A stretch of 64,000 nt of DNA from Molossus alvarezi (taxonomy: Eukaryota > Chordata > Mammalia > Chiroptera > Molossidae): positions 12,059,001 to 12,123,000 of the forward strand of contig CM073907.1 of assembly GCA_037176705.1 (NCBI GenBank), read 5' to 3'. This document shows positions 34,482 through 45,621 of the stretch, piece by piece. Numbering within the stretch: position 1 is the first letter of the stretch; the number at the start of each line of letters is the position of its first letter. The translations under genes were made by a program, and so were the position numbers. The notes beneath the pieces were generated by a model. That model saw nothing but the letters and a program-made list of their open reading frames with translations. It ran no database searches and was not told where the DNA came from.

Positions 34482-36315
34482 CTGAAGACAAACACAACGG
34501 CAGTCACGTGGATCTCAGAGGATGTGCTTGCTCAGGATGCTCTGTGAGGCTCCTGGGCGCCAGGCCCTGCACAAGCGGAGAGCCCAGGGGCAGCCGCTGC
34601 CCTGCAGGAGCTGCTAGTCCAGAGACCATCGTCCCAGGCAGGTACTGAAAGGGACAGTCAGCCCCACAGGAAAAGATGGCACAGGTGTTTTCTGAAAGTC
34701 AAGCTCAACCCCCACCCTAGCACCCGGCCTGCAGTGCCCTGCTTGACCTGTGCACATGGGCGCTTACTCATCCGCCACCTTCTCCCTGTGCCTGGGGCTT
34801 GGCTCGCAAGGTCCCCTTCCATTCAGTGTGCAGGGCTCCCTTTTATCCTTTTATCACTTCTTTTTTCCTTACTTTTTTATTTTCAGAGAGAGAGAAATAT
34901 TGATCTGTTGGCTCCCGCACACGCCCCAATCAGGGATCAAAGCCACAACCTTGTGGTGTACAGGATGATGCTGTAACCAAGTGAGCCACCTGGCCAGGCT
35001 GTCCCATGGGTCTGTCTGTGCTGTTCTCTCCCAAGAATGCTGCTCTGCCTTTGTATTGCTCAGTGGTTCTCAAATACTTCAGTTTTAGGATCCACGGACC
35101 TTCTGTTAGTGTGAAAACTACATTTATTTATCAATATTGTATTAGAATTTACGGGGGATATTTTAAAAAACAGTAATTCATCCTGGTCAGGTAGTTCAGT
35201 CGGTTAGAGCACCATCTGATACCCCAAGGTTGCGGGTCTGATCCCAGCCAGGCCACGTACAAGCAACAAATGAATCATAAGTGGAACAACAAATCAATGT
35301 TTCCCTCCCTCTATAATAAAATAATATTCATTAAATCAAGAAATCCACTTCATGTTGTTTCTATTTTTATAAAAAACAAATGGCCCTGGCCAGTTTGGCT
35401 CAGTGGTTGGAGTGTTGGCCTGTGGAACAGAGAGTCCCGGGTTTGGTTGCTGCTGGGGGCACGTACCTCGGTTGCGGTTTGTCCCCGGCCCCGGTTGGGG
35501 TCATGTGGGTGGCAATCACTCGATGTGTCTCTCTCACGTCAATGTTTCTCTCTTTCTCTTCCTCTCTCCCTCCCACTTTGTCTGAAGACAAATGTAAAAA
35601 TGTCCTCGGGTGAAGATAAAAAGCAAAAAAAAACCCAAATGATATTTTCTAAAACACAAATAGTGAGAAAGTTGGCCTTTTTAAATTTTTTTTTTATCCT
35701 CACCCGAGGACATTTTTCCATTTTTTGTTCAAATAGAGTGAGAGGGAGATAGAGACAGAGAAACATCGAAGTGAAAGGGACACATCGAGTGGCTGCCACC
35801 CGCATGACCCAACCAGGGCCGGGGACAAACTGCAACCGAGGTACATGCCCTTAGTGGGAACCAAACCCGGGTCTCTCCGGACCGCAGGCCAACACTCTAA
35901 CCGCTGAACCAAACCGGCCAGGGCAAGTTGGCCTTTTTTATATGTCTGCCTATCTGCGCAATAAGACAAACAGCAGTCACTCTTGTCCTGCCTTCACCAT
36001 TCCACCTGTGGCAGTAGTTTTCATTGAAGGGTGTGCACAAAATCAGCCACCCAGACATGTCATTAGAGAAGGGAGCAATATTTCACTAGCCTTTACAACA
36101 GTTGTGGATATTCCTTTTTGCTATTACTGCAAAACTTGAACTCTGCCTGGTGCAGCTCAGCTGGCTGAGCATTGTCCCATGCACCTAGCGGTCACACTTT
36201 GATTCCCAGTCAGGGCACATGCCCAGGTTTTGGCTAGATCCCCAGTAAGGGACATGCAGGACACAGCCGATTGATGTTGGTTTCTCTCTCCCTCTTAAAA
36301 AACCAATTAAAAATA

Positions 36316-36354
<39 letters not shown>

Positions 36355-39300
36355 AAAGGATTAAGTGGGGCCTAAGAAATGCACCCCAGGACAGAGCTGG
36401 TAAGGCTGAGGTCTGAGCCTCCAGCTGTTTGACTCCCAAACCCACGTTGCAAACTACTAAGCCTGTGTATACACGGGTGGAGTCCACATGGTTTCCTCTA
36501 GTGTTCAGTCTCACTCCATGGCTATGAAATGATGTTTGTGTCAACTTAACACAGAAAAACCCCAGGGTCCTAGAACATAATATTCTACGTCAATCACTTA
36601 TCTTCAGAGAACATTTAAAGGGATTTCGTGAAGGCGGAGGCCAACGGATGTTCTCTCTCACTGATATGTCTCTCTCTTCCTCTCCCTTCCTCTCTCTGTA
36701 AAAATCAATAAAGAGCCCTGGCAGGTCTGACTCAGAAGTTAGAGCATCAGCCTGTGGATCACAGAGTCCCTGGTTCGGTTCCCACTTAGGGCATGTACCT
36801 CGGTTGTGATTTGCCTTTGCCCTGGTTAGGGTTGTGTGAGTGGCAGTCACTCTATGTGTCTCTCTCACATCAATGTTTCTCTCTCTTCCCCCATCTCTCT
36901 CTCCTGCTCTATCTGAAGATAAATGCATGTCCTCGGGTGAGGATAAAAATTAAAAAAAAAAAATCAATAAAGAAAAAAATTTTTAATTATTTTTTTCTTT
37001 ATTGATTTTTAGGGAGAGGGAGAGACAGAAACATGGATGATAGAGAACATCAACTGGCCGCCTCAAGCATGCCCCTCACTGGGGACTGGGCCCACAATCT
37101 GGGCATGTGCCCTGACCAGGAATCAAACTGGCGACCTCTTGGTGCATGGGTTGGTGCTCAACCACTGAACCACACCAGCTAGGCAAGAAAACTGGGTTTC
37201 GTGAACATCAGATGAGAGGGTAACGAGGCACCATCCTGGCATTTTTGGGCCACAGCATCAGAACTACTTGGGAATCCCTTTGGGCGGAACATGAGTCTGG
37301 GAGGAGCCAGGACACGCTTTCCTCACCTGCTCTGCGCTCTCTGCCAGGTATCTGGCCCGACTGCAGCAAGCCCTTCAGCCGCTCCACCTCCGCCAGAGTT
37401 GATGCGTTCGCTATTGCGTTCTGGGGACACACAGTGCAGTTGGACAATCACTTTCACCCAAGTCTATCAATTACCCAGACAACACCTACAGAAATTCCCA
37501 GCAACTTTTTGAATTGGAACATTAACTAGTTCTGTGTTGGGGAAGAATTTTATGGGCACATTGAAATCGACCCAAAAACCAAATCATTAATTTCCAGAAC
37601 TGGTAAAGAAACACAGACCCTCTTACAGGAGAGAAAAGAATCACTGCATATGCCCTATAAGGTCAGCACTGGGATCAGCTACTGGATAATCTAGGAGGCA
37701 CTTTTATACAATGAGGACTTCTCACTGACCGCCCAGCAGGATCTTTCAGACAGGAAACCTTTGCAAGTAAAAACTAGGGCAGACGCCGACATGGCACAAA
37801 GGTACTAACTGTCCAAACACACGTCCTGGGAAAAAGAGAAAGACCAGAGCTGCCTCCACGTCAAACGGCTCATGTAACTCATCCAAGTCAAAGTCTGGTC
37901 AAGTAAGAATGTCCAGCTAGTTTTTCATTATACAAACATAGAGCTGGGTCCACACCCGTGAGGCGAACACCTGCACTATCCAGAACTGGACTGTCAGGTA
38001 AGTTCCTGTCCTGGCCCCGGCAGCCCTCGAGGCTGAGCTCTAACACATCGTTTACCTTGATCGCCTCTACGTCCCCTGGTGACGGGCCTTTCTTCTTGTC
38101 AGCCGGCAAACCAGCACCTGGACTGAAACTGGAGGGGCGGGGACAATAGAACTGTCAAATCCAGACCACCAGAAATTGCTTCTCTTTTACTTTCAAAAGC
38201 TTTTGAAAGTAATTCAACCAGTGTAGTATCTTATCTTTGTTAACAAACTGATACAAGAAACTGTCTCCTTCAGAAACACTACTCAGGTCATCTTCCCAGA
38301 GAAAGTAGGACATTCATAAAGTGACAGCAAGGCTGAACACTGAAAGGTTTGCTCTGCTACCTGGTAGAAATCTCAGGACACAGGACCACTGATGGCCAGA
38401 CTAGCATCGCGCCAATTTAATGCTGGGTCAGTCCCAGTGTTGTGTTTACTTCTGCAGGAGGCAAACTGCCAGACAGAGTGTTTCTGAAGGGGAAGTAGAG
38501 TGAAGTCGGATGTCCGTATCTTACGTTTTGCTTCTCCTGGCAATATCCTTTGCAAGCTGTGCACCCCGTTTGCCCTTGAACATTTTCTCTGCTTCCTGAC
38601 GCTCCTACAGCAACACCACACACAGAGTTAATGGAAATAGGAATAGCACATGCATTTAGATGCATTCCTCAGAAAACACGGAAGGAAACTCTTCTGAAAC
38701 AATCGGGCTGGTAAAAATTCCAGAGCCAATTTCATGTTCAAAGGAGACACTGTGATCTTGCCTTCTCTGGTGAGCTCACTGAAGAAACACCCCTTGTCCT
38801 CGTTTCGAGGTGGGGCTCCCAAAGAACTGAGGTATAAAAGTAGGAAAAAACAAACAAAACCCTCCCAATAAAGGGAAATCATTCTAATAACGAAAGCTGC
38901 TGAAAACTGGACACTGTGGAGTTCCCCAGTGGAACAGTCTCTTGTTGACAGTGCTCACGGGGCTCTAGACTGTGCTACCCGACATGACCACCTCAGACAG
39001 CTTCAGCTCAGAGCCCTGACATACCCTCTGCTGTGGAAAAATATCTGACTTAACATTTTCTTTCCCACGTTATTGCAAACCAATAGGAAAACTCATTAAG
39101 CAATATTAAAAATCAGTTACAAATATCAAAATCATGAACTGATAATGACTTACAATCAACAGAATACGACTTACTTTTAGTTTCACCTTCTGGAAATCCA
39201 GTACTCTGACTTGGGGGACTTTGTAAATTACATACAGTCTGTAATGCTTCTTGTTTGTTACAGGGTTTCTGAGAATACTACAAGAAAGGGAACAATGTCA

Positions 39301-42300
39301 TGTCTTGTTCACAGTGGAGCATTCAAGAGGTTTAAAGAAAAGTCCACTCATCTTCACATTTAACTTCAATGTCTAACAACTTAAGTAGCGTCAGGGAAAT
39401 TTTAACAGAGAACTGGGCCCAAAGGAAATGTTGCAACATATTTATTTTTCATATTGACTTTAAAGAAGTGAGAGAAACACTGATTGGCCGCCTCCTGCAC
39501 CCCCTGTACTGGTGATCGAACCCACAGCCTGGACATGTGCCCTAAGCGGGAATCTAACTGGCAGCCTCTTGGTGTACGGGACGACACTCAACCAACTGAG
39601 CCACCTGGGCCAGGGATGCGATATTTGCTTTTAAAGTTCTTTTTTTTTTTTTTTAAGTGGTATAAGACAAATTTAAAATATTTATTTATAAATTTTAACA
39701 TAAATCTTTAAAAATAATTTTTAAACCTCTTTCATTTCCAGTTTACGGTCACTGTTAGCTTACTTTACTTTCAGGCATTGATGCACAGCAAAGTAAAAGA
39801 TGCTTTTTACTGACTTGGTGTGTTAAGGTCAAGGCTGGTAAAGATGTTATTTTAAAGGCCCTCATTGTTACCACCGCAGAGAATTTCCATACCTTAGGTA
39901 AGTCAGGGACTTGAGAGATGCCAAAGGGTCCAGATCACCCTGTAAAAGAACAGCCTCAGGTAAGAGCACAGGTACCACGCCCTATTTTGATACTTTGAAA
40001 GGGTGAGGCCTCTGGAGCAAGGACTCATCTTGTCTTTTATTTTTCTTACTGCTCTGCACCTAATAAATGTCTATTGACTAAACTGATGAATAAACTTGAG
40101 CTTCTCAAACTTAAAAATCTTGGCTATAACAGCTTCTATTGCAATGGCGGTGACGTCTTGATGGTTGTTTAAAAATAAAGCCCTGGCCAGTCTGGCTCAG
40201 CGGTTAGAGGTTTGATTCTGGCCAAAGGCATGTGCCTCGGTTATGGTTTGTCCTGGCCCTGGTCAGGGTCGTTCAGGAGGCAGCCAGTCGATGTGTCCCT
40301 CTCACATAGATTTTTCTCTCTTTCTCCATCCCAGTCTATCTGAGGAAAAGTGGAAAAGTATCCTCGGGTGAGGATTAAAACAAAACAAAACAAACAAAAA
40401 TATATAATTAACATATAACAGGTAGAGGGGTGTGGAATGTTTAAGGACCCTGTATTGTTTTTGAGGGCCCTGGTTTATTGCGGTTAATCAGTTCCAGACT
40501 CTACCGTAATAAATGAATTTCCGCGAGGTAGGATTCTTTATTGGTTAACTTTAAACTTTGATAAGTACCCACCAACAACATAGTGGAGATGGCCAGTGGG
40601 AAAGGGGGTTGGGGGCTGGGTAGAGATGGGCAAAGGGGGAAAAATGGGGACATCTGTAATAGTGTCAAATAAAAATACAGAAAAATATTTTAATTTTAAT
40701 AATGTTATTTAACCTGTCATCCAAAATATTATCATTTCAACATCACTATAGCACAATCATTGATAGCTGACACTCTTTTTTCTTTTTTTGGTAGTAAAGT
40801 CTTTGAAAGCTGGTGTGTATTTCAGTTTTAGTACATCTCAACTCACAGCAGCCACCTGGGGCTAGTGGCCACCATACTGGACACTACAATTTTATTATTA
40901 TTGTTTTTTAAATGTTTTTTTATTGTTTTTTTAAAGAGAGAGGAAGGGAGAGAGAGATAGAAACATGGATGTGAGAGAGAAACATTGATCCGCTGCCTCC
41001 TGCACGCCCCCTACTGGGGATCACGCCCACAACCCTGGCATGTGCCTTGAAGGGGAACCAGGACCTCTCAGTCCATGGGACAGTACTCAGTCCACTGAGC
41101 CACACTGGCCGGGTTGGACACTGCAATTTTAAAAGACAACACAGACACCTGTCTCCATGACCTTGGGCAGGGGAAGCTTAACAGGGCATCCAAAACCCTA
41201 GCAACAGTAAAAAAGTGATAAACTGGACTACACAGAAATCAGGAGACACCTCAAGAGAGTCAAAAGGCAACCTTCAGAGTGGGAAAACATATTTTCAAAA
41301 TATATGTATAACCGAAAAAGGCCCAGATCTTGAGTTAGAAAAAGACAAAGACAAAGGATGATGAGATAATTTTCTGGATTTTCCAAGTTTTCTGTAAAAA
41401 ATGTTGTACCTCCAACTCCTCCCTCTAAATACATCTCCCCCATTCAACTTACCAACTCCACAAGACTGTTGTTGGTGAGAACGAGTTCTGTTAGACAGGG
41501 CAGAGCTTGGTCCAGCCCTTCCCCTATACGGCTACAATCAAGACAGACAGACTCTTAGTAAAAGTGATAATTATGGAAGCTGAGAGTTTTACTTAAGTCC
41601 TTGCCCAGATATCAGACTCGCAAGTGGCAAGAAGAAGTGACATGACTTTAGAACCCAAGCTTCCTGAAGAGTGTCGGGGCTTGTCTCGCTACCACACTGT
41701 ATAATGAAACCTAAAAAAAGGAGAAACTCCGTGGAAAACAAACCACCTGCCTCCCATCATGGCTTCTGTGCGGCTGGCACAGAAACACAAGTGGTTCTGT
41801 GTTCCCAGCTCAGGTACAAGACAGACAGCCACAAGGGAATGGTTAACGCAGGAGAAAAGTGCCTTTTCCAAATGTGTGCAAAGCAGCACGGTTTTCCTTT
41901 AAACCAGAAGCTTACCGTAAATATATAAATGCACCAGATTTCTGCATAGATGCAAATAAATCCAGACCAGAGATTTTCAACTGGTGTGCCGCCAGAGTTA
42001 CTAAAACCTGCAATACCTGACTACTTAATCAGGGACACCATCTCTTTTCCCTTAGACTGTCAAATAAAAAAATGACAATAGCCACAATAGCCATCTGGTG
42101 TGAATGAACCAAAATTATACCTATATTTTTTTGGTCAGAATTTTAATTAGTTCGTGTGCGCCATGAGATGAAGAAGGTTGAAAACGGCTGGTGTAGACCA
42201 AACCCGAGTTAAGCTCTGATCTGTATGAGCAAAGTGTAGCTCGTTTCTCATTTAAGAGGAAACACATAGTGTAACTGCAGCAGGTACTACAACTCCAGGG

Positions 42301-44204
42301 ACCCAAAACATTTATTTACACTAGGAAAAAACCCAAACACTTTCCACTCGCAGACACTTACCATATTCTGTTGTTGTTCACCAATAATGTTTTCAGTCTT
42401 CTCAACAAAGGAAAACCATCCAGTTTCCTGATTTCATTGTCAGAAAAATCAATAGCATCAAACTGGTCTAAGGTCGCACCCAAATTTTCTATGACAGGAA
42501 TTTTATATCCTGTGAAACAGAGGGGAAAACCCCCCACAAATGTTAATAGAGTTAAAAGGCATAGTAAAACATCAGCAGTATTTCCTGGTAATCTGACTCA
42601 AAGCTAGCATGCACTCAAAGTGTTTGCCCAGCACCTATGCTGAATGCTACCTACCAGTCACTGACATACAATAAGGAGCAGGAGAGGCTCAGGCTGGCTG
42701 CCATGAAGCCCCGGTTCAACAGCGGTCGTGACAACCAGGACACAGATGATGGGGACAGTCACCACGAGTGATGTTGGTAGCTGACATGTGTAAAACCATT
42801 TGCAAGGTGCCTCTCCTGTTCTAAGCAAGGTCCAGAGCTGGTGAAGGGGCATAACAGAATTTACACCAGGATTTGCTCCCAGCCAGTGTCCAGACCTTGT
42901 TAACTCATCAGGATGTCGTCAATAGTATCAGGAGTTTCCCCTTACTTCACTCCCTGGTTTACACACAACAGTAAATCACTCTGTGGGCAATCACTCAAGT
43001 TCTCACTGACTGGTCTAATTATTGTGCAAGAAGCTGGACTAAAAGGAATGAACCCAGCCCAGGTTCCAGCCACAGCTCGGAGCTGGGAGGGCTACATCAA
43101 AACCAGTGCTACCCCCAAATTATTGTCCTAACACTCTGCGCCAAGATACCGCGAGGGGTCAGTTAAGCTTGAATCGCGTCTTTCTCTAATAAACGTAAAT
43201 TTCATCATGCCCCGCCGGTGTGGCTCAGTGGATTGCGCCTCCTCCCATGGACTGAGCGGTCCCGGTTGGATCCCCAGTAGGGTACGTGCGGGAGGCGGCC
43301 GATCCATGTGTCTCACATCAGTGTTTCTCTCTCTCCCCCCCAAATCAATACAAACGTACTAAGTAAATAGATATAAATAATACTCGGCTTTGGCAGCAAG
43401 GAAGCAGAAAGCAGAGAGCGCAGCACTGCGGCTGAGACCCCGTTGCCCCCGCGCAGGGCCAATTCCGGGCCCACACTGTATTATCTTTTCCCCAGAGAAG
43501 TTCTCTGCGCGTCCTTCCCAAAGGAGCCTCCTGACAGGCTGACTGGAGGGCGGTCTGCCCCCCGGTTTCTCGCCAAGCTTGACTAAGGTCGACCGGCTGC
43601 AGGAATGCAAACAGCTCCGAGTTTTCATCCTTTACACCCGGCACCCCTGGCGGGGCAGTTCGCTCGATCCACTGTTCCGAGGGAAGGGACACACCTGCGC
43701 TCGACGCTAAATAAGGAAACACGCGCGGAGCAATCGCTTTTGCTCGCGGCCTTTGTTTCCTCCCTCGCCCAGGAGATAACGAACCCACGCGCCACCTGTA
43801 CTCTCGCGATATCACTTGTACGCGTTTCCCTAGAACCAGCCGCTCGCGCTGCACCGGGACAACCACTGCGCATGTTCTCGGCCATGAGGCTGAGAACCGG
43901 CCCGAGGAGGCCCGCGGGTGTGGGTCGGGAAGCAAGTCAAAGTCCCTGTTCACCAAGGCGGCCGTGGGAGGAGCCTCAGGGACGGCCCTTCGGCCACCGC
44001 GGCCCGACTGCGGCCGGGACGGTGCTGGCGCAGCCCGCCCCCTTTGGGCCCAGCCCTGGCGCACGCGGCCGGGCGCGGACCCGCGGCGAGGCCCCGGACG
44101 GCCCGGCCTTCCCCGGACTCACCCCGCAGGTCCAGCTCGCGGTCGCGCACGGCGTTGGTGTACTGCGCCGCCTGCTCGATCAGCTCCGCCGTCAGCTTCA
44201 CCAT
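34423..44204 (-). CDS. SNRPA1: U2 small nuclear ribonucleoprotein A' (U2A'), 9 coding exons, complete
   Basis: Leucine-rich-repeat protein that binds U2 snRNA stem-loop IV together with U2B'' in the spliceosome. Coding exons on the minus strand: 44204-44123, 42509-42362, 41531-41453, 39939-39893, 39277-39175, 38604-38525, 38128-38056, 37420-37327 and 34481-34423. All have GT-AG borders and joining phases. The sum is 765 nt, or 254 residues plus stop; human is 255 as I recall. The N-terminus is MVKLTAELIEQAAQYTNAVR. LRRs run from about residue 20 to 165 (DAIDFSDNEIRKLDGFPLLR, LLVNNNRI, TELVLTNNSLVELGDLDPLA). The conserved KVPQVRVLDFQKVKLK segment follows, then a basic Lys/Arg stretch and an acidic tail (DGDEEMEEDTIANGS). 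One Gly is missing from the KKKG(G)PSPG linker. The reading frame is intact and the gene looks functional. Confidence 0.97.
34860..34999 (-). mobile_element. Short SINE in SNRPA1 intron 8
   Basis: Reverse, tail TTTTATTTTCAGAGAGAG, head ending GCCACCTGGCCAGGC. The middle is shortened. Confidence 0.75.
35182..35335 (+). mobile_element. SINE, subgroup C
   Basis: Head CCTGGTCAGGTAGTTCAGTC, GGTTGCGGGTCTGATCC, tail CAACAAATCAATGTTTC and A-run. Confidence 0.85.
35383..35632 (+). mobile_element. SINE, subgroup A
   Basis: Head GCCCTGGCCAGTTTGGCTCA, tail TCCTCGGGTGAAGAT. Flanks ACAAATG / CCAAATG. Confidence 0.92.
35686..35924 (-). mobile_element. SINE, subgroup A
   Basis: Reverse element. Target duplication AAGTTGGCCTTTTTA on both sides (35671 and 35925). 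It faces the SINE just to its left, so the two form a near-complete inverted pair. Confidence 0.94.
36144..36310 (+). mobile_element. SINE, subgroup B
   Basis: Head GCCTGGTGCAGCTCAGCTGG, CCCAGTAAGGGACATGCAGG, A-rich tail leading into an AC repeat. Confidence 0.85.
36318..36352. repeat. (AC)n microsatellite
   Basis: About 17 AC units next to a SINE tail in SNRPA1 intron 8. Confidence 0.95.
36628..36712 (+). mobile_element. SINE tail, subgroup B, truncated
   Basis: Only the 3' part (GATGTTCTCTCTCACTGATA ... AAAAATCAATAAA) remains. Confidence 0.7.
36715..36960 (+). mobile_element. SINE, subgroup A
   Basis: Head GCCCTGGCAGGTCTGACTCA, tail CCTCGGGTGAGGATAAAAAT. Inserted at the A-tail of the previous piece. 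Confidence 0.9.
36975..37184 (-). mobile_element. SINE, subgroup B
   Basis: Reverse element with CCCCTCACTGGGGACTGGG and head ending CACACCAGCTAGGC, about 140 bp from SNRPA1 exon 8. Confidence 0.9.
37327..37420 (-). CDS. SNRPA1: SNRPA1 coding exon 8
   Basis: Acceptor CCCCAG|AACGCAATAG, donor GCAG|GTGAGG. Encodes NAIANASTLAEVERLKGLLQ and then SGQIPGRERRA. Confidence 0.95.
38056..38128 (-). CDS. SNRPA1: SNRPA1 coding exon 7
   Basis: Acceptor CCTCCAG|TTTCAGTCC, donor ATCAAG|GTAAACG. Encodes FSPGAGLPADKKKGPSPGDV and then EAIK. Compared with the human sequence I recall, one Gly is missing after KKK and Asn is replaced by Ser. Confidence 0.93.
38525..38604 (-). CDS. SNRPA1: SNRPA1 coding exon 6
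   Basis: Acceptor GCTGTAG|GAGCGTC, donor AAAAC|GTAAGA. Encodes ERQEAEKMFKGKRGAQLAKD and then IARRSK, the basic region after the LRR domain. Confidence 0.95.
39175..39277 (-). CDS. SNRPA1: SNRPA1 coding exon 5
   Basis: Acceptor CTTGTAG|TATTCTC, donor CTAAAA|GTAAGTC. Encodes ILRNPVTNKKHYRLYVIYKV and then PQVRVLDFQKVKLK, the conserved LRR cap. Confidence 0.96.
39440..39615 (-). mobile_element. SINE, subgroup B
   Basis: Reverse element in SNRPA1 intron 4. ATCGAACCCACAGCCTGG, head ending GCCACCTGGGCCAGGG. Confidence 0.85.
39893..39939 (-). CDS. SNRPA1: SNRPA1 coding exon 4
   Basis: Small 47-nt exon. Acceptor TTTTACAG|GGTGATC, donor CTAAG|GTATGG. Encodes GDLDPLASLKSLTYL plus a split codon. Confidence 0.95.
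40180..40400 (+). mobile_element. SINE, subgroup A
   Basis: Head GCCCTGGCCAGTCTGGCTCA with a deletion after GGTTAGAG. Tail TCCTCGGGTGAGGATTAAAA. In SNRPA1 intron 3. Confidence 0.9.
40560..40690 (+). mobile_element. L1 3'-UTR tail fragment
   Basis: GTGGAGATGGCCAGTGGGAA, G-rich tract, GGGGACATCTGTAATAGTGT and CAAATAAAAA match the end of an L1 3' UTR. Confidence 0.6.
40896..41114 (-). mobile_element. SINE, subgroup B
   Basis: Reverse element. Target TGGACACTACAATTTTA / TGGACACTGCAATTTTA at about 40879 and 41115. Confidence 0.93.
41453..41531 (-). CDS. SNRPA1: SNRPA1 coding exon 3 (LRR)
   Basis: Acceptor TTGTAG|CCGTATAG, donor GAGTTG|GTAAGT. Encodes CRIGEGLDQALPCLTELVLT and then NNSLVEL. Confidence 0.96.
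41973..42192 (-). mobile_element. Short hAT-like non-autonomous DNA transposon
   Basis: The ends form inverted repeats: CAGAGATTTTCAACTGG at the left against CAGCCGTTTTCAACCTTC read from the right. The 220-bp interior has no coding capacity. Flanking 8-mers ATCCAGAC and GTGTAGAC partly match, as for an old 8-bp target duplication. Strand is nominal. In SNRPA1 intron 2. Confidence 0.6.
42362..42509 (-). CDS. SNRPA1: SNRPA1 coding exon 2 (LRR)
   Basis: Acceptor TTTCACAG|GATATAAA, donor ATATG|GTAAGTG. Encodes YKIPVIENLGATLDQFDAID through LLVNNNRI, the first leucine-rich repeats. Confidence 0.96.
43209..43350 (+). mobile_element. Shortened SINE, subgroup B
   Basis: Head CCCCGCCGGTGTGGCTCAGT. 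Part between the two boxes is deleted (GGTTGGATCCCCAGTAGGG). In SNRPA1 intron 1, close to the CpG island. Confidence 0.85.
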
Positions 44205-44400
44205 CCTGCCGCTTCCCGCTCCGCTGCGCGGCGCCCGCAGCCTCCCGCCACACAGACGTTCCCGGCGTGCTCCGCGCCCGCGGCCAGACAGGCGTTCCCG
44301 GCGTGCCCCGCCCCCGCCACCAGGCAGCACCAATCGCACCGGCGCATGCGCGCGCGGCTCGACGTCCAGGCCGAAGCAATCGAAGAGTCACGCTTCCGAT
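43600..44400. promoter_or_regulatory. SNRPA1: SNRPA1 CpG-island promoter with NRF1-like and CCAAT sites
   Basis: CpG-dense block over exon 1 and the start of intron 1. In the 5' flank (to the right of the ATG) are a CCAAT box on the plus strand (44330-44334) and the palindromic GCGCATGCGC (44342-44351), which matches the NRF1 core, about 140 bp upstream of the ATG. A partial tandem duplication (core GCGTTCCCGGCGTGC) lies between the ATG and these sites. TATA-less, housekeeping type. Confidence 0.7.
44123..44204 (-). CDS. SNRPA1: SNRPA1 coding exon 1
   Basis: ATG at 44204-44202. Encodes the conserved N-terminal helix ending DRELDLRG; donor CGGG|GTGAGT. Lies in a CpG island. Confidence 0.96.
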
Positions 44401-45019
44401 CTCATTCTCCTCTGGGGCCCTATCTGGTGTCTGGAGGGTCCCTGATTTTCAGACACATTTGCACCCGCTACTTAGGCAAATGCTCAAGCCCAGGAGTGGG
44501 ACTTTCTCACGTACCTGTGCACCTGGAGGTGCAGGGGGAGCTGTGACTGCTCATTCTACCCGGGAGGGGCGGCCACCGTGGGCCCAGGACCTCAGATTCC
44601 CGTCCAGGTTCTGGGCTTTGGGCCCCGGGCTGCAACGTGAGAACCGGCACCGGGCACTGTGGAGTCTGTGGTTAGGCCTGTGGTCTTCAGGTAATGAAAT
44701 GTTTAACTTGATGCAGGATTTCAGAAAAGTGCCAGAGCAGAAGTCTGCAGCGGGACGGAGACCAGGGAGTGAGCACACCTGCTAGCTGCCGCCGGGGAAC
44801 ACTGTTCCGAAAGCCTCCGGTCTGAGCATGGCGGTGTTATTTCTCCTTTTACACTGTCCGTTCCAGTTCTTTATTGTCTCGCCCCGTCATTGGCTGCGAT
44901 CTTAACCACAGTGTTGGACAGTGTTGTTAGTGGACATCGTCATCGGGCTTCATTTCATAGCGAAGGGAGGGAAAATCCTGATCTAGTGATCAAAGTTATT
45001 ATCACCAATAACAGAATAA

Positions 45020-45545
45020 ACCCAAATCCTGTATCACCTACTAGGATGCCTTGAGAAGAACATGGCATGACTTCTGTAAGACTCCTGTCAGGGACACATG
45101 AACTGAATAGAAATATCAGGAAACCTCAAACACACTGAGGGGCAGGCGACAAATAACGACAAATAACAGCCTATAGTGTTCAAAAGGTTCCAGGTCACGA
45201 AAGTCAAGGAAGAAGAGACATGAAGACTAAATGCAAAGTATGATTCTGAACGGAAAGTGTGGTCTAAACTGGATCTTTTTGCTAAGGGTATTCCTGGGGT
45301 AAGTGGCAAAATGTGAATCCAGTCAGAGGATTGAACAGTAGTGATGGATCAATGTAAATTTCCTGATTCTCATGGTTGTTCCGGCTAAGGTCCTTTTTAT
45401 AGGAGGAAACAGCCTCTAAAGTAAGGAGGTAATAGGGAAACATACCAGTAATTTGCCTTCAAACTGTTCATGAAAAGATTTCTCTGTACTAGTAACTTTT
45501 TTGTAATTTTGCTTTGTGATTGTTTCAAAATAAAAAGTTAAGACA
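45020..45545 (+). mobile_element. Old interspersed repeat, probably L1M 3' end
   Basis: Shows familiar order of blocks: GGTCACGAAAGTCAAGGAAG, GACATGAAGACTAAATGCAA, GTGATGGATCAATGTAAATT, TCCTGATT, ending in AATAAAAAGTTA. Family assignment is from memory and uncertain. Confidence 0.5.
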
Positions 45546-45621
45546 ATCCAAACTTTACGTAATTCCAGAGAGGACCGCAAGGTGGCGGGCTTAGACCACA
45601 GATCTGGTTTTACTTGCAGGA

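Noticed and set aside
43605..44546. 313- and 273-codon plus-strand ORFs and a 239-codon minus ORF
   Set aside because: GC-driven frames over the SNRPA1 CpG island. Only the minus-strand exon 1 segment from 44204 is real.
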